From Thalassospira lucentensis (lineage in GTDB: Bacteria; Pseudomonadota; Alphaproteobacteria; Rhodospirillales; Thalassospiraceae): 64,000 nt of DNA. Below, one piece after another: positions 1-6,708 of this stretch. Position 1 is the first letter of the stretch, and the number at the start of each line of letters is the position of its first letter. The notes under the pieces are model-generated. The model saw nothing but the letters and a program-made list of their open reading frames with translations, did not search any database and was not told the origin of the DNA. Position numbers and translations under genes: made by a program. The DNA is taken from assembly GCF_032921865.1 (NCBI RefSeq), contig NZ_CP136683.1, forward strand, positions 102,795 to 166,794, in the 5' to 3' direction.

Positions 1-2
1 TC

Positions 3-173
3 ATTGGTGAACTGAACAAATTCATTTGGTCAGGGCCGGATATTCGGCCTCTGCCTGATGCCAAAGATGTCTGGACCTATGGCGACATACCACAACAATT
101 GTTTGTCGATATCCAGATGGCGATCACCCGGTGCCAGACCCACAAAAAATTGAGAACCTCAACGCCTGAATAA
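3..173 (+). CDS. C-terminal end of an unidentified protein (partial)
   Basis: The frame is open from the window edge for 56 codons and ends in TAA. The visible tail is hydrophilic, with two aromatic stretches (KFIWSGPDIRPLP, DVWTYGDIP) and a basic end. I do not recognise the family and assign no function. A short hairpin follows the stop by two bases, which suits the end of a transcription unit. The start lies outside the window. Confidence 0.5.
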   Translation: MGELNKFIWSGPDIRPLPDAKDVWTYGDIPQQLFVDIQMAITRCQTHKKLRTSTPE

Positions 174-175
174 TT

Positions 176-193
176 GGATGACGACAGTCATCC
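176..193 (+). terminator. Small hairpin after the partial gene
   Basis: GGATGAC and GTCATCC form a 7-bp stem with a 4-nt loop just after the TAA. There is no T-run, so this may be a weak or Rho-assisted terminator. Confidence 0.3.
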
Positions 194-338
194 GGATTGG
201 CAGGGCTTTACCTTGCCGGTCCGACCCTGAGGGTCAGGCCGCGACCAGAGGCTGTGCGCGTTCGAGCTTCTCTTTTTCATCGAATTTCATCTGGAAAACG
301 GTCCTTTAAAAGACGGCGCAGAACAGTAGCGCAACTGC

Positions 339-359
339 TTGCACTTATGTATAATGCAA
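339..359 (+). promoter_or_regulatory. Promoter/operator of the FitAB-type TA pair
   Basis: TTGCA and TGCAA form an inverted repeat whose right arm overlaps a perfect -10 box TATAAT (350-355), about 35 bp upstream of the antitoxin ATG. Ribbon-helix-helix antitoxins of this family normally bind inverted repeats over their own promoter, so this is the likely autoregulatory operator. Its role is inferred from position. Confidence 0.55.
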
Positions 360-390
360 ACATTACAGGCACCATAGGAGATAGCAAGCA

Positions 391-648
391 ATGCCATCCA
401 TCACCATTCGCAACGTTCCTGATGAAGTGCATCGGGCAATTCGGGTGCGCGCTGCCATGCATGGACGTAGTGCAGAGGCTGAACTCCGCGACATTCTGGA
501 TAAGGCGGCGAAGCCCGAGGGGCGCCTGAAGCTCGGTTCGCTGTTAGCCTCCATTGCCCGCGAGGCGGGCGGACTGACCGATGCTGAAGCGGAGAGCTTC
601 AATCAGCTCCGCGACAAAACGCCAGCCGAGCCTATGAGGTTTGAATGA
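391..648 (+). CDS. FitA/VapB-like ribbon-helix-helix antitoxin
   Basis: An 85-residue protein whose first 45 residues form an Arc/MetJ-type ribbon-helix-helix domain: the strand PSITIRNVPDEV, then helices around HRAIRVRAAMHGRSAEAELRDIL. This is the usual start of FitA-type antitoxins. The C-terminal part (LGSLLASIAREAGGLTD...) would wrap the toxin. The stop overlaps the start of the PIN toxin by 4 bp (ATGA), so the two are translationally coupled. Antitoxins of this class neutralise the partner RNase and, with it, repress the promoter. Family and role are secure; the target promoter is inferred. Confidence 0.9.
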   Translation: MPSITIRNVPDEVHRAIRVRAAMHGRSAEAELRDILDKAAKPEGRLKLGSLLASIAREAGGLTDAEAESFNQLRDKTPAEPMRFE

Positions 649-1064
649 TCGTCATCGACACCAACGTCATTTCCGAGTTGTGGAAAATCGCGCCGAATCC
701 CACCGTTTTGGCGTGGATCGATGAACAGGCCGTTGAAACACTCTATTTATCCGCGATCACCGTGGCCGAAATCCGCTACGGGCTTGCGACAATGCCCGAA
801 GGCAAGCGTCGCAAGGTCTACAAGGAACGGCTGGTGAACGAGGTTCTACCGGCCTTTGCAGGTCGCGTTCTGCCTTTTGATATGGACGCTTCACAAGCCT
901 ACGCGAACTTGATGGCGCGGGCCAGGGCCGAAGGTCAGGCCATCGGCACGGCAGATGGCTATATCGCTGCCATTGTGAAGGCACGTGGATTCAGCATTGT
1001 TACGCGCGACGTTGCCCCATTTCAGGTGGCAGGTCTCAACGTCATTAATCCATGGGAAACATAA
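645..1064 (+). CDS. FitB/VapC-like PIN-domain toxin
   Basis: A 139-residue PIN-domain protein, the usual VapC length. The N-terminus MIVIDTNVISELWK carries the first metal-binding Asp. Acidic residues at ITVAEIRYG, GTADGYIAA and TRDVAPF complete the quartet that holds Mg2+/Mn2+ in PIN ribonucleases. Such toxins cleave tRNA or rRNA and stall translation. The gene sits directly behind its ribbon-helix-helix antitoxin with a 4-bp overlap. All catalytic residues appear intact, so I expect an active module that stabilises the plasmid. Confidence 0.92.
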   Translation: MIVIDTNVISELWKIAPNPTVLAWIDEQAVETLYLSAITVAEIRYGLATMPEGKRRKVYKERLVNEVLPAFAGRVLPFDMDASQAYANLMARARAEGQAIGTADGYIAAIVKARGFSIVTRDVAPFQVAGLNVINPWET

Positions 1065-1137
1065 GGTGAAGTCGAGTCAAGGTCGCCAGGTTTTTCAATT
1101 ATTTGGCTGTATTTCAAACAACTGACAGGTAGATCCT

Positions 1138-1350
1138 GTGAAGATCGGGTCCAGAGTTTGGGTTAATGATTTGTCCCGGCCGGGGTTGCTATATCCCAAC
1201 CCCGGGACAGTTATTGCCGAAACGTGGAAATCCGACGCACACTTTACCGGTCACCTTTGGAAAGTACGTCATGACGATGGCCTCGATTGCTGGTACCGCG
1301 ATCAGGATCTGTCACCATTCCTTCGAATAGTTTCCGATAGAGGCAATTAA
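1138..1350 (+). CDS. Small hypothetical protein
   Basis: A 70-residue frame starting with GTG behind a weak purine stretch. It has beta-rich, aromatic composition (SRVWVNDLSRPG, GHLWKVRHDDGLDCWYRDQDL) resembling small SH3-like or KOW-like barrels, but I recognise no named family. It lies between the PIN toxin and a convergent hairpin, in the same direction as the TA pair. Existence is probable from composition; function is unknown. Confidence 0.5.
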   Translation: MKIGSRVWVNDLSRPGLLYPNPGTVIAETWKSDAHFTGHLWKVRHDDGLDCWYRDQDLSPFLRIVSDRGN

Positions 1351-1353
1351 AGT

Positions 1354-1383
1354 GATGACAGTTATCCGGAACTGACTGTCATC
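1354..1383. terminator. Hairpin between convergent genes
   Basis: GATGACAGT and ACTGTCATC form a 9-bp perfect stem with a 12-nt loop, placed between the small rightward gene and the leftward hipA. It has no strong T-run on either side but is well placed to separate convergent transcripts. Confidence 0.45.
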
Positions 1384-1395
1384 GGTTACAGGGGC

Positions 1396-2991
1396 TTACA
1401 TTTTCCGGCCTGCCGGCTTGGTGCCGATTGAACTGACCGCGGTCATGGCGGACTGTTCTTTCCCGGATGACCGACCGGTCAGGTCATTGAGCAAGCCAAG
1501 CCCGGTTTCGAGCTGACGCCGCTCCTGAAGCATCATCCGGGGCGGGGATGCTGTCCGGTTGATCTCCTCGATGCGATGTCGTGTCACCTCACGCAGCGCG
1601 TCAAGTTCTTCAGGCGGTTTTGCAGCCAGGCTTGCGCGGGTCCGATCCAGAAGTCCCTTGTCATGGGCAGTGTCAAGGGCAAGCGGTGTCAGACCGGCAT
1701 GGAGCCTGTCATCCGCAATCTTGGTGCCTTGCATGGACGGTGCTGCTGAGACGGTCGCTCCGGAAGATATCTGTTTTCCCGGTTCCAGCGACTGGGCCAG
1801 TCCGTCTTCCCAGGACGCGATCATCCGCTCGCCAATTTCACGAAATTCCGGATGATCCTTCATATAGGTCCGGATTTCGTCCCGGGTTGCACTGACAGCT
1901 TCCGCGACCTCATCAATGATCGCCGCGGCCTGATGGTGCCGAAGGCCCGCCCGGCTGCCAAGCTCGATCAGTTTATCGCGCTCCGGCCATTTGCCGTTGC
2001 CGTCAATCACGAGCGCCATCCTGTCGCTCGGAATATAGGCCGTCGTGGTGACGATGTCATAGGCGGGTGCCAGCTCCATGCGGCCATTGACATCGTCATA
2101 GAGCAGGGCAAAGTTTTTGAGATGGGCATCGCCATTGCGCAGCATGCAGTTCAGGGCGATCAGCCTGAACATCTCCGGGCCCTGGCGAAACCATTGGGCA
2201 TCGCCCATGAATTGCTGGGCCCGTTTCATGACGGCACTTTCATAACTGCCGTCATATTTGCGATCGGCGGTTTTGCCGTTCAGAACACAAAAATCCTCCA
2301 TGCCCAGATAGGTGCCATCCGGTTTGAGATCAAAGCGGTCAATCACAAGTGCCTCGCCGCTTTCCGACAAGCGATGTGGCGGTACCCGGAGACCGGCCCG
2401 CTCGGCTGCCTGGAGACAGAAGAATTCATTGGCAGCCAGTTCCGGATATTCACGCGGGTCCCACAGTTTGACAATATGGGTCGCGCCCCGGAAGCTTGGC
2501 GACAGGCGCGTATTCGGATCGCTAAGATTGTCCCGGATCAGCACTTTTGGCTGCACACCGCTAATCCCGGAATGCTGGGTGAATCGCTCGACCAGATAAT
2601 CGAACATCTCGCCATTGCGCCGGCTGCGCAGGATCTCGTCGATCGAATGAAAAGGAACATCCTCTCCGGGCTGCTCATCCGGACCTGTATATCGCAACCG
2701 ACCCATCTGGGTGCGGCCAACAACCGAGATCAGATCGAAATCATCGAACGTGCCAAGAGCCTTGGAAAACTGTCGGGAAATCCGGTCCCGAAGATAGCCT
2801 TCAGGGAGGTTCATCTCAAAGATCGGCAGAAGGCCGCGGGATTGGTCCCAGGAGGCAGGGCGGACCGGCATGGTCATGGAGACGGCCCGGTCCGGGCTTG
2901 CGGCATGGTCATAGGAGAATGTTGTTCCGGAATTTCCGTGACGATCAAGCAACCCGGCTGATTTCAAGTCACTCCATACCCTGATTGTCAT
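1396..2991 (-). CDS. hipA: HipA-family Ser/Thr kinase toxin with an extra C-terminal module
   Basis: A 531-residue HipA homologue; the family is usually about 440. The N-terminal HipA domain runs to about residue 100. The kinase core follows, with a Q-x-K lysine at VQPKVLI, the catalytic loop NGDAHLKNFALLYDD and a metal-binding YDIV. HipA phosphorylates glutamyl-tRNA synthetase and induces dormancy. Beyond the kinase, residues 437-506 form a helical module (DTAHD...QERRQL...GLGLLNDLTG) also found without gaps in the Fic protein at 47987-49387. The chain ends in a basic tail (KPAGRKM). The start overlaps hipB by 23 bp. Catalytic residues look intact. Confidence 0.93.
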   Translation of the reverse strand: MTIRVWSDLKSAGLLDRHGNSGTTFSYDHAASPDRAVSMTMPVRPASWDQSRGLLPIFEMNLPEGYLRDRISRQFSKALGTFDDFDLISVVGRTQMGRLRYTGPDEQPGEDVPFHSIDEILRSRRNGEMFDYLVERFTQHSGISGVQPKVLIRDNLSDPNTRLSPSFRGATHIVKLWDPREYPELAANEFFCLQAAERAGLRVPPHRLSESGEALVIDRFDLKPDGTYLGMEDFCVLNGKTADRKYDGSYESAVMKRAQQFMGDAQWFRQGPEMFRLIALNCMLRNGDAHLKNFALLYDDVNGRMELAPAYDIVTTTAYIPSDRMALVIDGNGKWPERDKLIELGSRAGLRHHQAAAIIDEVAEAVSATRDEIRTYMKDHPEFREIGERMIASWEDGLAQSLEPGKQISSGATVSAAPSMQGTKIADDRLHAGLTPLALDTAHDKGLLDRTRASLAAKPPEELDALREVTRHRIEEINRTASPPRMMLQERRQLETGLGLLNDLTGRSSGKEQSAMTAVSSIGTKPAGRKM

Positions 2992-3241
2992 CCATCAGAT
3001 CCTCAAGCGTGGGGCGGCCGGAATTGGCCGGAACAATTTTGAGATCAAGGCCCAGAACGGCCAGCAGAACGCTAATCTTCACATAACCCAGTTCCGAGAT
3101 CCGGCCTCGTTCAAGATCACTGAGTGTTGTCCGGGAGATTCCGACGAATTTGGCAAGCTCTGCCTGTTTCATATTCTGAAACTTGCGTGCGGCCTGTATC
3201 TCCTTGCCGATATCCTGTAGCGAAAGCATGGCCCTGTCCAT
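2969..3241 (-). CDS. hipB: HipB-like XRE antitoxin and autorepressor
   Basis: A 90-residue protein with a helix-turn-helix at about residues 13-65 (MKQAELAKFVGISRTTLSDLERGR), ending in a short acidic tail. HipB binds HipA and represses hipBA. Two direct copies of a motif containing GTATATTGGACAT, 40 bp apart, lie directly upstream and are the likely operators. The first ATG has no Shine-Dalgarno sequence; an internal ATG four codons in is possible. The first three codons plus everything upstream are duplicated at 4465-4552. Confidence 0.9.
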   Translation of the reverse strand: MDRAMLSLQDIGKEIQAARKFQNMKQAELAKFVGISRTTLSDLERGRISELGYVKISVLLAVLGLDLKIVPANSGRPTLEDLMDDNQGME

Positions 3242-3361
3242 TCAAAATGTACCGTATATTGGACATTTAAGGATATTTTACCCTTAATGTAAAGTATATT
3301 GGACATACCGGGCGAGAAAGAATGAGGTAACCTCATTTTTTATTGACGGTACCGTCAATAA
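3234..3361. promoter_or_regulatory. Bidirectional hipBA / prlF-yhaV promoter block (copy 1)
   Basis: This 128-bp block separates divergent TA operons. From left to right it holds the hipB start, two imperfect palindromes built on GTATATTGGACAT (3254 and 3294), a palindrome AATGAGG-N3-CCTCATT (3321-3337), and a perfect 22-bp palindrome at 3340-3361 whose half is TTATTGACGGT. The last contains TTGACG, a -35 candidate for prlF. The whole block recurs at 4465-4552 lacking exactly one 40-bp repeat unit. Confidence 0.7.
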
Positions 3362-3413
3362 GCGTATCTTACTCGAAGTAAGGAATTAATCTTACCTAAT
3401 GAGGTATGCAGAA

Positions 3414-3737
3414 ATGGCAGTGCTTGAAGAAATTGCAACCGTGACGTCCAAGGGGCAATTCACGCTCCCGAAGCCTTTGCGCGATGCAATGGGTGTATCG
3501 AAGGGCATGCGGTTGGTGTGTTCCCTTGATACAGCAGGAGGTGCTGTGATGCAGGTCAAACGTGCTGAAGCCGGTCATGAGGATCCAGCAATCCTGGGAT
3601 TTCTGAGCGTAATTGAGAAAGACATGGCCAACGGAAATCTGTTTGCGTTGCCAACCGATCTTGAAAATCGCATGCGTATTGCAGCAGCTGAAGATATCGA
3701 CCTCAATGAAGTGATTGAAGGCGATGTTGCGCTTTGA
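3414..3737 (+). CDS. prlF: PrlF/SohA-like AbrB-type antitoxin
   Basis: About 107 residues with an N-terminal SpoVT/AbrB swapped-hairpin domain (ATVTSKGQFTLPKPLRDAMGVSKG). The C-terminal half (LGFLSVIEKDMANG...) matches the layout of PrlF, the antitoxin of the YhaV RNase. I prefer the ATG at 3414, preceded by GAGG, over an ATG five codons earlier. The stop overlaps the toxin start (TTGA). It probably represses through the 22-bp palindrome just upstream. Confidence 0.85.
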   Translation: MAVLEEIATVTSKGQFTLPKPLRDAMGVSKGMRLVCSLDTAGGAVMQVKRAEAGHEDPAILGFLSVIEKDMANGNLFALPTDLENRMRIAAAEDIDLNEVIEGDVAL

Positions 3738-4189
3738 CCAAGGTCAATGACTGGACACTTCTGTTTCACCCAATGATCATTGAGCAACTGCTCAAACTTG
3801 ATCAGGCGGCTCAGAAGGCATTGCCGGCTAATCCCGGCAATGCCAATGTTAAGCTGTTCAAAATGGTTTCCAAGCTGATTTATGAAACCATCCCTCTAAA
3901 TCCTGCCGCTCGTGAATTTCGTCAGGGCACTACACTTGGCGAATCTTACAAACATTGGCGCCGTGCAAAATTTGGTGGTCGTCGATTCCGGTTATTTTTT
4001 CGATATGACAGTACTCGGAAGATCATTGCCTTCGCTTGGGTCAATGATAACAACACCAAGAGAAAAGCCGGATCGAAAAACGACCCTTATGCCGTGTTTC
4101 AGGGCATGCTGGACAGGGGTAATCCTCCCGATGATTTCTCTGATTTGATCAAATCATGCAAACCGGACTGGCGTAAGAAGCAGGACTGA
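3734..4189 (+). CDS. yhaV: YhaV-family toxin (RelE-like mRNA interferase)
   Basis: A 151-residue protein with the YhaV signature: WTLLFHPMIIEQLLKL at the start, then NPAAREFRQGTTLG, the basic core YKHWRRAKFGGRRFRLFFRYD, and an IIAFAWVND strand before a lysine-rich end. YhaV cleaves ribosome-associated RNA and is held by PrlF. Translation appears to start at TTG inside the antitoxin stop. Length and conserved basic residues look complete. Confidence 0.88.
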   Translation: MTKVNDWTLLFHPMIIEQLLKLDQAAQKALPANPGNANVKLFKMVSKLIYETIPLNPAAREFRQGTTLGESYKHWRRAKFGGRRFRLFFRYDSTRKIIAFAWVNDNNTKRKAGSKNDPYAVFQGMLDRGNPPDDFSDLIKSCKPDWRKKQD

Positions 4190-4196
4190 CAAACCC

Positions 4197-4235
4197 GCTT
4201 TATGGCACTGGAATGCTTCCCAACCCTTATGAGCG
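4197..4235. repeat. 39-bp repeat, copy 1 (pair with 5501-5539)
   Basis: The 39 bp beginning GCTTTATGGCACTGGAATGC match 5501-5539 at 38 of 39 positions. In both places the repeat lies at or just beyond the 3' end of a leftward small membrane-protein gene, so it marks a duplicated cassette. Confidence 0.85.
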
Positions 4236-4472
4236 GTTCGCCAGATTGAAAATGGCAGTCAGGACGGCCAAAACCATCAAATAGACTGTTATCCGTTGCA
4301 AGGAAAACAGCCTGTGGCTGTTGGTCAGCCAGAACTCTTTCAACGGAGAGGCATGGATCTGGTTCAGTCGGCGGAACATGCACGAAATTTCCATCCGGTA
4401 GGTTTCGATGTTCCAACGATCTCGATCATAAATGCGATAGAAGGTTTCAAGCGCATCTGTAGCGCTGTCCAT
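4227..4472 (-). CDS. Small single-pass membrane protein with a captured start
   Basis: An 81-residue frame with a hydrophilic N-terminal half (DALETFYRIYDRDRWNIETYRM) and one membrane helix near the end (ITVYLMVLAVLTAIFNLA). It resembles the protein at 5571-5768 (shared pattern D-LE-F---D-----IE--M) and both are followed by the same 39-bp repeat. Its ATG-GAC-AG belongs to the duplicated hipB promoter block, so its 5' end was replaced during the duplication and it may now be driven by a hipB-type promoter. Function unknown; possibly a decaying paralogue. Confidence 0.5.
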   Translation of the reverse strand: MDSATDALETFYRIYDRDRWNIETYRMEISCMFRRLNQIHASPLKEFWLTNSHRLFSLQRITVYLMVLAVLTAIFNLANRS

Positions 4473-4552
4473 TCAAAATGTAAAGTATATTGGACATACC
4501 GGGCGAGAAAGAATGAGGTAACCTCATTTTTTATTGACGGTACCGTCAATAA
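4465..4552. repeat. Duplicated bidirectional TA promoter block (copy 2)
   Basis: These 88 bp are identical to 3234-3361 except that one 40-bp unit is missing, exactly the distance between the two GTATATTGGACAT repeats in copy 1. The copy carries the hipB start codon, one hipB-type operator and the perfect 22-bp palindrome. It sits between the leftward small membrane gene and higBA, mirroring its original divergent position. Confidence 0.9.
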
Positions 4553-4585
4553 TATAGCATAAAGGCTATATAGCGAATTCGCTAT
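4553..4585 (+). promoter_or_regulatory. Operator region of higBA
   Basis: TATAGC (4553) and GCTATA (4565) form an inverted repeat with a 6-nt gap. They are followed by a perfect 16-bp palindrome ATAGCGAATTCGCTAT (4570-4585). These lie between the copied TTGACG -35 candidate and the toxin start, where an XRE antitoxin such as HigA would be expected to bind. Confidence 0.6.
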
Positions 4586-4602
4586 GGCGCTTTGAGGTCT
4601 GC

Positions 4603-4947
4603 ATGTGGGAAGTCTTGACGACAGATATCTTCGACGACTGGTTTGACAATCTGGATGATACGGATAGAGCCAGAATGACGGCCTTGCTTCTTGTTCTCGC
4701 AGAGAAGGGACCAACATTGGGTCGCCCCTATGCTGATACGGTCGAAGAATCCTCGTACAGCAACATGAAGGAATTGCGTGTTCAAAGCAAAGGGGATCCG
4801 CTGAGAGCCTTTTTTGCTTTCGATCCGAAGCGCCGCGGCATCGTGTTGTGTGCCGGGAACAAAGCCGGAGATGAGAAACGGTTTTACAAGGAAATGATCC
4901 CGATAGCAGACCGTGAATTCAAAGCACATTTAAGCAAGAATAAATGA
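4603..4947 (+). CDS. higB: HigB-like RelE-superfamily toxin
   Basis: A 114-residue RelE-fold protein of the phage Gp49/HigB type: WEVLTTDIFDDWFDNLD at the start, KELRVQSKGDPLRAFFAFDPKRRGIVLCAGNK in the core, and KRFYKEMIPIADREF near the end. Such toxins cut mRNA on the ribosome. GAGG lies five bases before the ATG. As in other HigBA modules the toxin precedes its XRE antitoxin. Expression probably uses the duplicated promoter block upstream. Confidence 0.9.
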   Translation: MWEVLTTDIFDDWFDNLDDTDRARMTALLLVLAEKGPTLGRPYADTVEESSYSNMKELRVQSKGDPLRAFFAFDPKRRGIVLCAGNKAGDEKRFYKEMIPIADREFKAHLSKNK

Positions 4948-4974
4948 CGAAACGACAGAAATGGAGTAGGCAAG

Positions 4975-5277
4975 ATGGCAAGAACGCTGAATGAATTGTT
5001 GGCGCGTGAAAAGCCGGAAGTTGTCGCCCGAGCCAAAGAGGAAGCTGCCGAAATCCTGATGGAGCTGAATTTGGCAGAGCTGAGAGCAATGCTGGATAAA
5101 ACTCAGGGTGAAATAGCGCTGGCACTTGGTGTTGCGCAGCCCACAGTTGCGCGCATGGAGAAACCCAGTAACGATCTACGGGTTTCCTCTTTGAAACGAT
5201 ACATCGAAGCCGCCGGTGGTAAATTGCGACTGGATGTCGAGCTGCCGGACGGAAAACATTTCGGTTTTTCCGTTTGA
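4975..5277 (+). CDS. higA: HigA-like XRE antitoxin
   Basis: A 100-residue protein with an N-terminal helix that binds the toxin (LNELLAREKPEVVARAKEEAA) and a C-terminal helix-turn-helix (MLDKTQGEIALALGVAQPTVARMEK), the usual order in this antitoxin type. GGAG precedes the ATG, 27 bp after higB. It should neutralise HigB and repress the promoter through the TATAGC/GCTATA repeats. Confidence 0.9.
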   Translation: MARTLNELLAREKPEVVARAKEEAAEILMELNLAELRAMLDKTQGEIALALGVAQPTVARMEKPSNDLRVSSLKRYIEAAGGKLRLDVELPDGKHFGFSV

Positions 5278-5407
5278 CGAGTATTTCGTCACAGATTTTT
5301 GAATTGAGCGTATGAACGGGATTGCGAAAGCAATGCGCTCCTCCGGCTTCAGTCTCGGCTGAAGTTACCCGCCCAAGAGCGGTTGTAAAGCGAGCCTGGT
5401 TTAGAGA

Positions 5408-5440
5408 AGCCCCGCCGGATAATCTGGCGGGGCTTTCTCA
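5408..5440 (+). terminator. Rho-independent terminator after higBA
   Basis: AGCCCCGCC and GGCGGGGCT form a 9-bp GC-rich stem followed by TTCTCATTT. It lies about 130 bp after higA. Confidence 0.7.
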
Positions 5441-5500
5441 TTTCGATCGAATATTCAATGCATGAATCTCCTGCAGAAGAGACCAGAAGAAAACTATGCA

Positions 5501-5539
5501 GCTTTATGGCACTGGAATGCTTCCCGACCCTTATGAGCG
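5501..5539. repeat. 39-bp repeat, copy 2
   Basis: Matches 4197-4235 with a single difference (G for A in the CCC-R-ACCC part). It lies beyond the 3' end of the leftward membrane-protein gene at 5571-5768. Confidence 0.85.
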
Positions 5540-5570
5540 AATTCTTCAGAATGTGCTGCCATCGCACTCT

Positions 5571-5768
5571 TCATCGAAACGCAATAACCAGCGGAAGAAG
5601 ACAGAGCAGCAAAGCAGTTCCGATTGCAAGCAGTTCAGTAACCCTGTTCAGCCGTCGATCAGTCTGAGTTCGATGGCAGGCAAGATTATCCATCTTTTCC
5701 TCGATGCGAGATGCCCTGTGATCGAATTTATGCAGGAAAACCTCAAGATCATCGGTCGGCCCGGCCAT
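5571..5768 (-). CDS. Small single-pass membrane protein (paralogue of 4227-4472)
   Basis: A 65-residue protein with a charged, probably coiled N-terminal part (DDLEVFLHKFDHRASRIEEKMDNL) and a C-terminal membrane helix (LLAIGTALLLCLLPLVIAF). I chose the ATG at 5768 because AAGG precedes it; starts at 5777 or 5801 remain possible. The transposon left tip is only about 40-75 bp upstream, so its native promoter has been displaced. I see no named family; TM-anchored small proteins like this can be TA accessories or toxins, but nothing here proves that. Confidence 0.5.
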   Translation of the reverse strand: MAGPTDDLEVFLHKFDHRASRIEEKMDNLACHRTQTDRRLNRVTELLAIGTALLLCLLPLVIAFR

Positions 5769-5836
5769 TTTATGCATCCTTGTGCCATTGGTTATGGTCA
5801 TGGAAGGATCCGCCTTCCTGTCTCGGCATTAACGAG

Positions 5837-5841
5837 GCTGA
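5837..5841. repeat. Target-site duplication, left copy (GCTGA)
   Basis: GCTGA directly abuts the TGT tip of the transposon and is repeated exactly at 29630-29634 after the right tip. A 5-bp duplication is the hallmark of Tn7/Mu-type transposition. Confidence 0.93.
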
Positions 5842-5945
5842 TGTAAAGAAACATAAAATATGAGACTTACAGGTATGAGTAAAAACAAAGGCTTATGGGT
5901 GGATTGGCTCACTAAATATGAGACTGAAACACAAAATATGAGACT
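5842..5945 (+). repeat. Transposon left end with three TnsB-type sites
   Basis: AAATATGAGACT occurs at 5856-5867 (inside the terminal repeat), 5914-5925 and 5934-5945, all in the same orientation. The two inner copies lie inside the tnsA coding sequence. Confidence 0.88.
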
Positions 5946-6669
5946 CGGCAAAAATTACAGCCTTGCTGAGAGTTTTTTTGAAATCCTTGATGACATCTCC
6001 GCTGAAACACGCGGCGCACGTGAAATTCGGCCAACCGACCGATCAATAACGGGTTTACTAAAAGTAGCCCCTGACCAACCACAAATACCCTTCGAATTGT
6101 CACTGGAACGCGATTTTGCTATCTTGATGACCGGAAGAAGGGGTGTTTTTTCAATCGAAGCTCAGCCGGTCACCATCAGATATCTGGATGACCTGGGCAA
6201 AGAACGAACCTACACGCCCGACTTTCTAATCACGCGTTATCGTCATGAGTTGGAGCGGCCGGAATCTGGCCTGCACACCATGCTGGTGGAAATCAAATAC
6301 ACTTCCGACCTTGATGGTAAAAATCAGCCAACCCTTTTGCAAAAATTCAAGCACGCAAAACAATGGACCGAGTTCAAAGGCTGGTCCTTTAGCGTCTTCA
6401 CCGAAAAAGAAATCCGAACATCAGAACTTGAACGTGCTCGTGAGCTCCTGCCCTATCGCTTTCTGGATTCTGATACTCCGGTAGAATTTGCAATTGACCT
6501 GTTTGTCCAGCAGCACAAAGTTGCGACAATCCGGCAAATCACAGATGCTCTTCACAATTTTTCTGAGGAACAAGTTCACACAGAAGTTCTCAAGATGCTT
6601 GCGACACATCAGCTTTTTGCCGATGATGAAAGTAGATTAGATGCTGATTTATCGATCTATTTATTATAG
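5875..6669 (+). CDS. tnsA: TnsA-like transposon endonuclease
   Basis: About 264 residues. The N-terminal domain is a restriction-enzyme-like nuclease: a Glu in SLERDFAILM, the Asp in YTPDFLI and the Lys in MLVEIKYTSD form the E/D/K site. A C-terminal winged-helix-like domain (VATIRQITDALHNFSEEQVHTEVLKML) would contact TnsC. TnsA cuts the 5' ends of the element so that excision is cut-and-paste. The ATG at 5875 (ACAGGT before it) is only 33 bp inside the tip, and two TnsB sites lie within the gene. The protein looks complete. Confidence 0.88.
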   Translation: MSKNKGLWVDWLTKYETETQNMRLGKNYSLAESFFEILDDISAETRGAREIRPTDRSITGLLKVAPDQPQIPFELSLERDFAILMTGRRGVFSIEAQPVTIRYLDDLGKERTYTPDFLITRYRHELERPESGLHTMLVEIKYTSDLDGKNQPTLLQKFKHAKQWTEFKGWSFSVFTEKEIRTSELERARELLPYRFLDSDTPVEFAIDLFVQQHKVATIRQITDALHNFSEEQVHTEVLKMLATHQLFADDESRLDADLSIYLL

Positions 6670-6708
6670 TTTCGATATCGTTATGTTTCTTTTGCGTAGG
6701 CTAGGAAT

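Noticed and set aside
1852..2961. A 369-codon rightward frame opposite hipA
   Set aside because: It is the complement of a well-supported HipA gene and has no family features or ribosome site.
4099..4416. A 105-codon leftward frame over the end of yhaV
   Set aside because: Overlaps yhaV antisense and the small membrane gene in another frame; the similarity to the region at 5500 comes only from the 39-bp DNA repeat.
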